64,000 bases of DNA from the NCBI GenBank assembly GCA_029007825.1, contig JAQXIO010000029.1, positions 1 to 64,000 of the forward strand, read 5' to 3'. Below, one piece after another: positions 9,431 to 20,414 of this stretch (position 1 is its first letter; each line of letters opens with the position of its first letter). The position numbers were made by a program, and so were the translations under genes. The stretch comes from Bacteroidales bacterium (GTDB taxonomy: Bacteria > Bacteroidota > Bacteroidia > Bacteroidales > JAQXIO01). Below the pieces are notes generated by a model that was given only the letters and a program-made list of their open reading frames with translations, was not told the origin of the DNA and did no database searches.

Positions 9431-11317
9431 TTATTCTTTTACGATCTGCTTATTGACAAATCCGTTATCGGTTTTTATCCGGATAAGGTAAGTTCCGGGT
9501 AAAAGATCACTGACATTTACGCTGTTACTTGTAACAGGAGCTTTTTTGATCAGACTTCCGGTTAAACTAAAAATATTCACCTCCTGAACAGCTGTTCCTT
9601 TAATATAGAAGTTGCTTTTAACAGGATTCGGATAGATAACAAAGTCTTTATTTTCATCAGTAGTGTTTTCTATGCTTGTCTGTGAATTTTCCACAAAGAT
9701 GGGATTCGTATAAAACCAGAGGTCGGCAAATGCTTTCTCGGCATTATTGGTGCCAGAGAGTGAATAGGGTAACGGATTGCCTCAGGCATCGGTTTCGTTC
9801 GGAGTATTCAGTGCATGGTTTGTACCGCGTAAACGGAAGTACATTTTTTGTCCGGTAGGGATATTCAATGTATAAGAGACATTAATGAAGCCATTTCCCT
9901 CTTCACTCCATGCTTCGGTCACGATTCCATCGGGATCGGCAGAGGCGTTTGTTTTTCCGAAACGGGCTATAACTTTGGTAGTCGATACGGAGTCTTTTTT
10001 ATATTCGTCCGAATAACCGGTTATACCGTCTGCCGGTATGGTTTCGGGAGATTGAAGAAGTGTTCCTACCGTGCCTGCTATGATGTCGAAATGATCCAGT
10101 TCGGGTGTTTTGCTGCCACCGTACCGGTTGTGATTTTCACTTTCCGGATCACGCAAACGGATATTGATCGTTATTTCATTCTCTGCAGTTGTATAGGTTC
10201 CTCCCATGCTTGCAGATCCGATGGTGAACGATAAAGAGTCGATCAAATCACCCATTACGACATAACTGTTTCCGGAGCGTAAGCCGTCAACGAGAGCTTG
10301 CGCATTGTTTTTTTCGGACACGTATGTATAATTCTTCTGATATTCTCCCGGAAAAAAGTCTCCTCCGTTTGCTTCGTTGTTGTGGCAATCTGAGTTTGCA
10401 AAGAGCCAGAAATTACGGCCTTCACTTAAAAGGGCATCCCATAGTCCCCCTACTTTCGCACTCATCCAACCGACTCCTCCGTAGGTACATAATCCATAAG
10501 AGCCATAGGGGGGACGTTTCGACTCATCGCCGTATTCGCCGCGGTTCCCGGCAGACTGATGTCCCGGAATGCTTTCAAATCCGAAGAATACATCGGGTGC
10601 AATGTTATTCAAATCACGGAAATGTTCGATGTTCCATCCTGTTGAACCTGTGTAACGGTAACGTTCGGGATGTGCGGGAATAACCCAACTTTGTCCCGGA
10701 TAATTTTGCTGCAGCCATTTCAATGCTTCAACGGCTTTTCCGTGATTATTATTGAAGTTTTTGGATTCGGCGATATTCAGGGGTTGGCTGTCGTCTGCAT
10801 CACTGCTATCGAACAAATATTCGAATTGAGCCAATGCATTTACGTCGGGGACGGATTCGTCGAATTGATTTCCGATAATGGCTATGCTTGCATGTTCATG
10901 TCCGGGAACATTCATTTCATATGCCTGGATGATGAGTTTTGACGGAAAGACTTTGCGGTAAAGCCGGATATCGCGAAAAGACCATTCCGATAATGATTGC
11001 CAGCGCCACATTTTGCCGTTGTTTTCTTTTCCTTTCAGGGTGATACCTGTATCGCTCCATTTTATGCTGGCGCCGAGATCGATACCGGTTGCTATACCCC
11101 AGTCGGCATCGCTACCTCCGTGTTCGCTGTTTGCCCACCAGTCGAGTCCGAATTTGTTATTCATCTCCATCATATGTCCGATCGTGTAGCTTCCGTCTGT
11201 GTAGGTCGTGTGTTGATGGAAATCTCCGGTTACATAGGAGCCTTGTGCCGTTACCGAGATTACTGCGGCATTTAAAAAGATTGCTGCAATCAGTTTTTTG
11301 TTTATATTCTTTTTCAT
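9431..11317 (-). pseudogene. Secreted PHP-domain phosphoesterase with T9SS tail, interrupted by an in-frame TGA
   Basis: The gene starts at ATG 11317 with a signal peptide (MKKNINKKLIAAIFLNA, then VTAQ). It encodes a PHP-type metal-dependent phosphoesterase (GDFHQH, NSEHGG, GHEHAS, PAHPER, NSDCHN). The frame stops at TGA 9782-9784 after 511 codons but stays open and homologous for 116 more codons to 9431: GNPLPYSLSGTNNAEKAF and then a T9SS sorting domain (YPNPVKSNFYIKG to the end). The downstream paralogue has Cys at the TGA position (TDDCGNPLP there, TDA-stop-GNPLP here). A single TGC-to-TGA change would explain it. The truncated product would lack the sorting tail. Read-through, selenocysteine or a sequencing error are less likely alternatives. 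Confidence 0.8.
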
Positions 11318-11342
11318 ATTTATTTTTATTATGTTCTGTTTT

Positions 11343-14300
11343 TTAGTAATTAATGGTTTTGCTTTGTCCGAAAACAATAGGAGAACCGGCACTTTTTGTC
11401 GTATTCCACAGGCACTCTCTTACGGTCATTTGCTTATTGTTTTTGTTGACTGTGACAATCTGAAAAGAGAGTTTGCTTTCATCGCTTCCCGAGATATTTC
11501 CTTTCATTGGAGAATCTACGCGGAAGGTCGGCAGGTTGATATCTTTAGACGGTCCCTGATAAGTGTAAAATTCATTGTGGTTATCATTTCCGTGGAAATA
11601 AGCCTTGATATTCGGATTGGCTTTAATGAAGTTTGCAAATTGCTGTTGTTCAGTAGCAGTCGATCCTGACGGTGAGTTTTGGGATGCTTTCTGGTCTACC
11701 AGATTTTCGAAGCTATTACTGAAGATGGGTTCTCCGGATACCCAGGACGAGTCGGTGAGGTGTTTGGCTTCGACGTCGGGCTGATCGTGGGTAAAGATGA
11801 AAGCCGGTTGGTCTGAACTCATATTTGCGGATATCCATTCTCTTTCGTTCTCATCAGGCCACATGTTAACGAAGAGAAACTGGATTCTTCCGATATTACG
11901 AATGTAATTGATTTTGTCTGTTGCGTAATTGTACGTATCTTTTGTTCTGGGGACAGTGGGTTCTAACATTCTGTTGTATATAGTTGCCATTGTCGTTGCG
12001 TCTTTGTCTTCGGCTTTTATTTTTTTATGTCCTATGGCGTTGGATACGTCATGGTTTCCAGGATTAATGTACAGGGCGGGTTTCTCTCCGTATATGTTTT
12101 GGAGAGTGATGCTGTTCGTGTAGTCATTATCGAACTGTTGCATGGTGACAGCGGCAAGGGGAGTATTTTCACTGTCTTTCCGGTTCGATATGTCGCCGGT
12201 TTGGATAATGAAGTTAATACCGATTTGTTTGCTGCTGTTAACTCCATCATCGTCCGGCAGATTGATGTCGTTTAATTTGTTGATTTGTGAAACTAAAGCG
12301 GCATTGACTACTGTGGCATCCACATTTCCTGCCCCCCGGAAAGACTTGCGGGTGATACCGTAATGCTGGTCGGATGTATAGATGAATGTAAATGTGTTAT
12401 TACTGGTTCCAATCGTAGCGTCTGCTGCTTCATATATCTGCCATCCCCCGATATTCGTTCCGTCGTAGGTGACATTTGTTTCACCTTCTCCGTCTTCGAT
12501 CCTGCCCAGCGTTTTATCGGCTATATTAGGACTGTAGATGATCTGGTCAACTAAATATCCGTTTCTTTTTAGTGTTACCTGGTCGCCGGATTTACCTAAA
12601 CCGAAAGAAAAATGGGAGGTTTCAATCAGAACTTTATATCCTTTTGCCGGGATTGTAATTGAATCCAGTTGTGCGGATTCTCCTTTGCCGCTGCTGTTTG
12701 TATCATCGAGGGTATAACCTGTTAAGGTCACCGGTTTATCGGAAGTATTGTATAGTTCGACCCAATCGAGTCCGTTGAATTGTGTATTTCCGTTTGTTGC
12801 AATTTCGTTGATTCGTACAGGTGGATTTACTTTTACGAAAATAGGATTCGAATAGAACCATAGGTCGGCAAAAGCTTTTTCTGCATTATTCGTTCCCTCT
12901 AAAGAGTCCGGTAAAGGATTTCCGCAATCATCTGTTTGATTGGGTGTATTCAATGCGAGGTTTGTTCCGCGCAGGCGGAAGTATATATTTTGTGTGGCAG
13001 TAACGGTATAACGTATTTCTTTCCATCCGTTGCCTAAATCGTTCCAAGCAGTAGTAGCCACACCTTCGGGGTCTGCGGCGGATGCCGAGTTCCCAAAGCG
13101 GGCTATTACTCTGGTGGTTGATATGGAGTCTTTTTTGTATTCATCGGAATATCCGGCAACACCGTCTGCCGGAATAGTGGCCGGTGCCGGAACTTTACCT
13201 GTTACGACGCCGGCAATCAGATCGATATGATCCAGTGACGGGGTTTTACCTCCTCCGTAAGTATTATGGTTTTCTCCCTGGGGATCATGGATTTTTATAT
13301 AGATCTCTATTTCGTCGTCTTCCGTAGTCAAAGTAGAACCCATTGTGGCGTCGGATATTCTGAAAGTAAGTGAATCGATAAGGTCGCCCATAACAACATA
13401 GGTGTTTCCTGAACGGAGGCCGTCGACAATTGCCTGCGGATTATTTTTTTCAGATACGTATGTATAATTTTTCTGGTATTCTCCTGGAAAAAAATCTCCG
13501 CCTGTTTTATGACAGTCTGAATTTGCAAATAACCAGAAGTTACGACCTTCGCTTAAAAGAGCATCCCATAATCCTCCTACTTTTGCACTCATCCAACCGG
13601 CTCCTCCGTAGGTACACAAGCCATAAGAGCCATGAGGCGGCCGTTTTGTCTCGTCTCCGTATTCACCGCGATTTCCGGCAGATTGGTGCCCCGGAATACT
13701 TTCGAATCCGAAAAAGACGTCGGGTGCTACGTTATTCAAATCGCGTAAATGCTCGATATTCCATCCGGTAGAGCCTGTATAACGGTAACGTTCGGGATGA
13801 GCAGGGATAACCCAGCTTTGGGTCGGATAATGTTGTTGTAACCATGTAAGAGCTTCCACCGCTTTTCCGTGGTTATTTTCGGTGTTTTTGGTATTTGTAA
13901 TGCCCAGAGGCTGACTGTCGTCCGTATCGTTTGCATCGAACAGATATTCGAATTGTGCGAGTGCCGTAACATTCGGTTGTGTGACGTTAAATTGCTCTCC
14001 TATGATTGCAACGCTTGCATGTTCGTGTCCGGGGACATTCATTTCGTACCCTTGGATAATTAGTTTTTCCGGAAGTATCCTCCGGTAGAGCCGGATATCG
14101 TTGAACGACCATTCGGAAAGAGATTGCCAGCGCCACATTTTTCCGTTGTTCTCTTTTCCTTTTAGTTCTACATTTGCATTGTTCCAGGTGACGTTTGTTC
14201 CCAAGTCTTTTCCGGATATTTTAGCCCAGCGGTTAAAAGCTCCTCCGTGTTCACTGTTCGCCCACCAGTCGAGGCCGAATTTGTTGTTCTTTTCCATCAT

Positions 14301-14450
14301 ATACCCGAAAGTGTAGCTGCCGTCGGTGTATTGGGTGTGTTGATGGAAATCGCCCGTTACGTAGCTGCCTTGGGCCTGAATGGTGCAGTATGCCGCAAAC
14401 ATAAAGAGGTTCGCGACAAATAATTTCATTTTGTAATTTTTTCGATTCAT
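11343..14450 (-). CDS. Secreted PHP - lamin-tail - calcineurin-like phosphoesterase fusion
   Basis: This 1035-residue exported protein begins at ATG 14450 (an internal ATG at 14429 is an equal candidate) with a signal peptide ending near residue 27. Residues about 30-360 form a PHP phosphoesterase domain (GDFHQH, NSEHGG, GHEHAS, PAHPER, NSDCHK). About 545-680 form a lamin-tail (LTD) beta domain (RINEIATNGN, LDWVELYNTS, KGYKVLIE). About 687-1010 form a calcineurin-like metallophosphoesterase (YTSDQHYG, IIQTGDIS, INPGNHDVS, FIFTHDQPD, YFHGNDNH). No YPNP-type T9SS tail is seen. The first 540 residues are closely related to the broken neighbour 25 bp downstream, indicating tandem duplication. Substrate unknown; a secreted phosphodiesterase or phytase-like role is inferred. 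Confidence 0.88.
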   Translation of the reverse strand: MNRKNYKMKLFVANLFMFAAYCTIQAQGSYVTGDFHQHTQYTDGSYTFGYMMEKNNKFGLDWWANSEHGGAFNRWAKISGKDLGTNVTWNNANVELKGKENNGKMWRWQSLSEWSFNDIRLYRRILPEKLIIQGYEMNVPGHEHASVAIIGEQFNVTQPNVTALAQFEYLFDANDTDDSQPLGITNTKNTENNHGKAVEALTWLQQHYPTQSWVIPAHPERYRYTGSTGWNIEHLRDLNNVAPDVFFGFESIPGHQSAGNRGEYGDETKRPPHGSYGLCTYGGAGWMSAKVGGLWDALLSEGRNFWLFANSDCHKTGGDFFPGEYQKNYTYVSEKNNPQAIVDGLRSGNTYVVMGDLIDSLTFRISDATMGSTLTTEDDEIEIYIKIHDPQGENHNTYGGGKTPSLDHIDLIAGVVTGKVPAPATIPADGVAGYSDEYKKDSISTTRVIARFGNSASAADPEGVATTAWNDLGNGWKEIRYTVTATQNIYFRLRGTNLALNTPNQTDDCGNPLPDSLEGTNNAEKAFADLWFYSNPIFVKVNPPVRINEIATNGNTQFNGLDWVELYNTSDKPVTLTGYTLDDTNSSGKGESAQLDSITIPAKGYKVLIETSHFSFGLGKSGDQVTLKRNGYLVDQIIYSPNIADKTLGRIEDGEGETNVTYDGTNIGGWQIYEAADATIGTSNNTFTFIYTSDQHYGITRKSFRGAGNVDATVVNAALVSQINKLNDINLPDDDGVNSSKQIGINFIIQTGDISNRKDSENTPLAAVTMQQFDNDYTNSITLQNIYGEKPALYINPGNHDVSNAIGHKKIKAEDKDATTMATIYNRMLEPTVPRTKDTYNYATDKINYIRNIGRIQFLFVNMWPDENEREWISANMSSDQPAFIFTHDQPDVEAKHLTDSSWVSGEPIFSNSFENLVDQKASQNSPSGSTATEQQQFANFIKANPNIKAYFHGNDNHNEFYTYQGPSKDINLPTFRVDSPMKGNISGSDESKLSFQIVTVNKNNKQMTVRECLWNTTKSAGSPIVFGQSKTINY

Positions 14451-14583
14451 ACTGTTTGTCAGATAGATTTGTAAATACACCAGCAAAAGTATATTGTTGA
14501 GATTGCAGAGAAGTTAAGGAGGTAATTCAGAACGGTTAATGTAATATGACAAACGGGTTTTATTAAAATTCGAAAGAAAAGCG

Positions 14584-14591
14584 TACCTTTG
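14584..14591 (+). promoter_or_regulatory. -7 element upstream of the queuosine transporter
   Basis: TACCTTTG matches the Bacteroidetes TAnnTTTG element 44 nt before the start codon; no convincing -33 TTTG is seen at the expected distance. The 44-nt leader contains a 5-bp hairpin (ACTTT/AAAGT), but I could not fit it to a preQ1 riboswitch. Confidence 0.5.
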
Positions 14592-14635
14592 CAGCGTTTT
14601 AGGTATCACTTTGTGAAAAGTTTCTGCTGTAGCAC

Positions 14636-15313
14636 ATGAATAAGTCTGTTTCGGTTCTTTTCCTGATTATAACGGTGGTGTTTTGTACCTGTCTGTTACT
14701 TTCCAATATTTTGGAAGTGAAACTCGTGCGGCTTTTTGGTGTCACGCTTACAGCGGGGGTACTGGTATTTCCTATTACCTATTTGCTGAACGATGTGGTT
14801 GCGGAAATATGGGGGTTCAGGAAAGCTCGTCTCATTATCTGGCTGGGGTTCCTGATGAACTTTTTTTCAGTCGGATTATTTCTTTTTTCCGTTTGGCTGC
14901 CTTATCCCTCTTTTTGGGACGGACAGGAGGCCTATGCAAAAGTGTTGGGATTTACCCCTCGTATAGCGATAGCCAGTCTGATTGCCTTTACGGTAGGCTC
15001 GTATCTGAATGCTCTTGTGATGAGTAAAATGAGGATCCGGCATAAGGAACGATATTTTTCATTAAGGGCGATTGTTTCTACGTTGGTGGGAGAATCATTC
15101 GATTCGATCGTGTTTTTTGCAATTGCATTTTTTAATGTGGTACCTTTGCAAGAGCTTTTTTGGATGATGCTGACACAAGCTTTGCTGAAAACGGGTTATG
15201 AGGTGCTTCTTTTGCCTGTTACGATCAGAATTGTCCGCCGCCTGAAACAGATAGAGCCTTCGGTTGACGATGAAGGTGTTTCGTATAACCTGTTTAAGGT
15301 GCGTGATTTATAA
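14636..15313 (+). CDS. yhhQ: Queuosine precursor transporter (YhhQ/VUT family)
   Basis: This 225-residue inner-membrane protein has about six hydrophobic segments. The family moves queuosine precursors such as preQ0 or preQ1 into the cell for tRNA modification. Family features visible are the SNILEVKLV region after the first membrane segment, FPITYLLNDVVAEIWGFRKAR between segments two and three (only its core is needed), and the VGESFDSIVFF stretch in a later segment. It precedes the ABC-F gene by 27 bp and may share its transcript. The substrate is inferred from the family. Confidence 0.88.
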   Translation: MNKSVSVLFLIITVVFCTCLLLSNILEVKLVRLFGVTLTAGVLVFPITYLLNDVVAEIWGFRKARLIIWLGFLMNFFSVGLFLFSVWLPYPSFWDGQEAYAKVLGFTPRIAIASLIAFTVGSYLNALVMSKMRIRHKERYFSLRAIVSTLVGESFDSIVFFAIAFFNVVPLQELFWMMLTQALLKTGYEVLLLPVTIRIVRRLKQIEPSVDDEGVSYNLFKVRDL

Positions 15314-17042
<1,729 letters not shown>

Positions 17043-17458
17043 TTTTTTATTTGTTGTTGATTGGAATCATATAAGGACACTTTATAATCCATTAATTCGC
17101 GCTGAAAAGGTTTTTTTGTCTATACACAAATAAAGGTTACGAAAAATTTAAAATGCTAATACCGCCCATTTTTGTTCCTTGTGAAGTGTTTTTTCGGGTG
17201 AGTATTTTTGAGGGTGTTCAAAATCCTTAATCCGGAAGGAATACTTCTGATAGGCGGATTCTATAAAACGATATATTCTTTTTAGAAGAAAAAGCTATAA
17301 TCAGAAATCCTACATACATAAGACTATAAAGAACTCACTAATTGAACATTCGTTAAATTCTTAAAAATAAATGAATCTAAGTTACGCTAGTAACAAAAAT
17401 AAAGATACGGCACTTTATTAATCAAAGTAACCGCACTTATATATATTTTGATATCGTA

Positions 17459-20401
17459 TCAGAACCGGTACGAAGCTCCGACAAACAGTTTACCTACCGG
17501 GCAAATATGTACAGACTTTTTTACCTGGTCGAACTTATCGTTATAAATAGACAATTTAGGTTCTATAAAGAGATTGAAATTCCGGCTTACATTAAATACC
17601 CCTTGTATGGATCCGTTTATAGCATAACTATTCCCGGATTTATCTGTTTGTGGTGACTTTGAGTGCACATACCCTAATCCTGCAATCAGGTTTAGATCAA
17701 AAAATCTTTTTTTAGGGTTCTTTCCTGTCCATTGGGTTACAGAAAGCATATAATCTGCTCCTATACTCAAATAACGTTCATTCTTCGTTCCTCCCGAATA
17801 ATAAGGTGCAACTGCTGCCTGTCCATATTCCATAGAAATACGTAATCCGGATACCGGAGTAAACCATCTGCCGTAGCTAAGATTAAAGGCTGCTTCAAGG
17901 CGCTCTTTAACCATGACATTGGCAGATCTACCTATTGTGCGGCTGATAACAGCCGTAGGACCGGTTGCAAACGAAATAAAGTTATGGTCGGTATTTTTCT
18001 TATCGAAATGGTGTTTGGAAGCAAAGGCATTGTACGTAATACCTGCCGTCAGTGAAAACATCCCATCAAACTTCCGGTTGCTGCTCAACTGATTAAAACG
18101 GTCCGACAGAAAAGAAAAGCCAGGTTCGATAAATACTTCGTAATCTTTCGGCAAGTTAAACTTGCCCTGTAAACCGACACTGACAGAAACATTATGAGTT
18201 CCTCCCGATCGATTAGAACTTTTCGAAATTGTATTCGCATAAATATAACCGGCACCTAAAACACCGATCACTTCGAACAGACGCTCGGAGTCATATCCGG
18301 CAATAATGGTTGAGGCATTTAACAGGTAATCAATACCAACACCGGCATAAACAGATGAAGTAATACTACCGGAATAATGATCTACGGGAGATGTTCCAGC
18401 AAATAAAGATCCTCTTACACCCGAAACAGGGGTGAACCAGTGACCGACACTAAATTTACCTACACCACCGGGATAAAAGCCCGTTAAAGGAGGATGAATA
18501 AAACGTGTAACTCCTCCACCGCCACTGAAAAATAAATTACCCTTACGGTAAGGTCCTGTCTTTTTATAATCGGAAGGAATATTCCGGCCCATTTCCAGAC
18601 GCAGTGAAGGCATCATAAATTTATAATTTGCACCTACATGCAACGATGCCATCATATCCATATGCACTGAAGATTTTCTTCCGTCAAAATCATCGCTCAG
18701 CAAAGACAAACGGGGCTCGACAAACAAATCCAATGGCTGGCAAACGTTAAACCTTCCCTGGAAACCGACCGAGCCGCCAAAACCATGGTGGTTCTTTTTA
18801 TCATGCGAAAATGCATAAGAAGCCCCGATAATTCCGATCAAGTCAAAAATTCGCTCAGGATCATAACCGGCAGAAAGTGACGTCAGGTTCAAAGTATAAT
18901 CCAGATTCAACATTCCAATACGGTAATCCCGATTCCACATAGGAGATACTCCGATTCCCCCCGATAATCTTATACCCGAAACGGAAGAAAACCATTTTCC
19001 CCACCCGGCAGAAACGATCCATCCGATACTTTCCTTAGCAGACTGCCCGCTGAAATGCCCAGTAATTACACTTGTCGGTGCTCCCGATGCAAAAACATAC
19101 ATACCCCGCACGGAACGGTCAGCAAATGTGAAATCTTTAAACAAATTCCGATCATCCCCGCTGCGTCCGTAACGGAAAGAAAGCGAGCTTCTAACGCCTC
19201 CTTCCCGTTGAGGCTTATAAGTCAAACCGGCTTGCAACGATAGCAGTATATTAGGCGTCTTTCCGGTTAAACCCGTAAGATCAGAAGAATAGGCACTGAA
19301 CCGGGGCTCGACATACAAATCCACATTTGGACAAATCGAAAATGCACCTTGCACACCGACACCAAATCCCGGGACACTGACATGCTCTGCCGAACGAGAA
19401 ACGAAAGCAACTTCAGGTCCTCCTATTAGAAATAAGGAAAAAATTCGATTCCAACTGTCACCTTGCACATAAGACGAAAGATTGAATAAATAATCTGTCT
19501 GCAAACTAAGGATTGCTAGATTCTTTTCTTTAGCCATCGGGACATGTCCTGCAGAGAACGATAAGCGTGCTCCATGGTACGGATGAAACCATTTTCCTGC
19601 AGAAAGGAAGCCCCGCCAACCGGACATATGGGAAAACCCCATATCATAAGAAGGAGCAATCATCAACATCTGTCCTCCAAAGCCGACAGAATAAAAAAGC
19701 CGGTCTGTAAAACAATTATGGACAAATGGACGGTAAAACATTCTCGAATACCCCGGATTTAAATTATAATTTATCCCCACCAGCAAAGATCCAGTAAAAT
19801 CGACATCCATTAGATTTGAATATCCATCATAAGCATCTTGGAAAACAGAAAGGCGTGGTTCTACATAAATATCTGTAAACCGTGACAAACGCCATTTACC
19901 TTGCAAACCGAGCGAACCGCCTAGCAAATGATTCTTTCGAATCGACTCAAAAGAATACTGATAAGCGATCCCTGCTACTGCAATCACATCGAAGATCCGG
20001 TAATCTTTATAACTGGCAAGCTCTGACAAATTCAGCATATAATCGCCCGAAATACCGAAAAAATTACCCCTCACATTATCAAGATTACTAAAACCGAGAT
20101 CAAACGTCAAACGCACACCCGAATATGGGGTAAACCACTTACCGGCACCAAGATATGCGGACATTGACAAATCATGAATAGACGAAAATTTCTCCGGACC
20201 TGAAAAAAGCATTGAGGGTCTTATCCCCCCTGTAACAAACATATTATCGCCGAATCTTTCGTTATGCTCAAGCGTCTTTTTCGAAGGTCGTTTCTGTAAT
20301 ATATAATCGATTGCATTGAACTGATTGGCTTCCTGGGCCTCCTGGGCCGGAAGAACAAACGGAAATAACAAAAACAGAAATAAAAAAATATAAATTCTCA
20401 T
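17459..20401 (-). CDS. Outer-membrane protein of five tandem barrel-like repeats
   Basis: ATG 20401 opens a 980-residue protein with a signal peptide (MRIYIFLFLFLLFPFVLPAQ). The rest consists of five repeats of 182-199 residues. Each has a G-x-W-F-x-x-x-x-G-x-R motif (Trp at residues 89, 271, 470, 655 and 846), for example GKWFTPYSGVR and GRWFTPVSGLR, and a later [IV]EP motif (about 180, 364, 561, 758 and 946), for example YVEPRLS. The alternating hydrophobic pattern and terminal Phe suggest beta-barrel strands. Each unit has the size of a small 8-10 strand barrel, so this may be five linked barrels or one very large one. It is the last gene of a three-gene operon, 13 bp after its neighbour. 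Function unknown. Confidence 0.85.
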   Translation of the reverse strand: MRIYIFLFLFLLFPFVLPAQEAQEANQFNAIDYILQKRPSKKTLEHNERFGDNMFVTGGIRPSMLFSGPEKFSSIHDLSMSAYLGAGKWFTPYSGVRLTFDLGFSNLDNVRGNFFGISGDYMLNLSELASYKDYRIFDVIAVAGIAYQYSFESIRKNHLLGGSLGLQGKWRLSRFTDIYVEPRLSVFQDAYDGYSNLMDVDFTGSLLVGINYNLNPGYSRMFYRPFVHNCFTDRLFYSVGFGGQMLMIAPSYDMGFSHMSGWRGFLSAGKWFHPYHGARLSFSAGHVPMAKEKNLAILSLQTDYLFNLSSYVQGDSWNRIFSLFLIGGPEVAFVSRSAEHVSVPGFGVGVQGAFSICPNVDLYVEPRFSAYSSDLTGLTGKTPNILLSLQAGLTYKPQREGGVRSSLSFRYGRSGDDRNLFKDFTFADRSVRGMYVFASGAPTSVITGHFSGQSAKESIGWIVSAGWGKWFSSVSGIRLSGGIGVSPMWNRDYRIGMLNLDYTLNLTSLSAGYDPERIFDLIGIIGASYAFSHDKKNHHGFGGSVGFQGRFNVCQPLDLFVEPRLSLLSDDFDGRKSSVHMDMMASLHVGANYKFMMPSLRLEMGRNIPSDYKKTGPYRKGNLFFSGGGGVTRFIHPPLTGFYPGGVGKFSVGHWFTPVSGVRGSLFAGTSPVDHYSGSITSSVYAGVGIDYLLNASTIIAGYDSERLFEVIGVLGAGYIYANTISKSSNRSGGTHNVSVSVGLQGKFNLPKDYEVFIEPGFSFLSDRFNQLSSNRKFDGMFSLTAGITYNAFASKHHFDKKNTDHNFISFATGPTAVISRTIGRSANVMVKERLEAAFNLSYGRWFTPVSGLRISMEYGQAAVAPYYSGGTKNERYLSIGADYMLSVTQWTGKNPKKRFFDLNLIAGLGYVHSKSPQTDKSGNSYAINGSIQGVFNVSRNFNLFIEPKLSIYNDKFDQVKKSVHICPVGKLFVGASYRF

Positions 20402-20414
20402 AATCACTCTCCCA

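Noticed and set aside
9740-9784. Selenocysteine insertion at the TGA of the PHP gene
   Set aside because: Only a 4-bp stem around the TGA was found; no SECIS-like hairpin downstream and no sel genes in the window. Kept only as a check in the findings.
9676-14316. Several 60-128-codon ORFs on the plus strand opposite the PHP genes
   Set aside because: They lie entirely opposite long, domain-bearing minus-strand genes, have no recognisable domains and no signals of their own.
14592-14635. preQ1 riboswitch before the queuosine transporter
   Set aside because: The leader is only 44 nt and has a 5-bp hairpin but no loop and A-rich tail that fit class I or II preQ1 aptamers.
17043-17458. Small gene in the AT-rich gap after the left repeat
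   Set aside because: No ORF with a start, length or homology was found beyond the 47-codon remnant on the minus strand.
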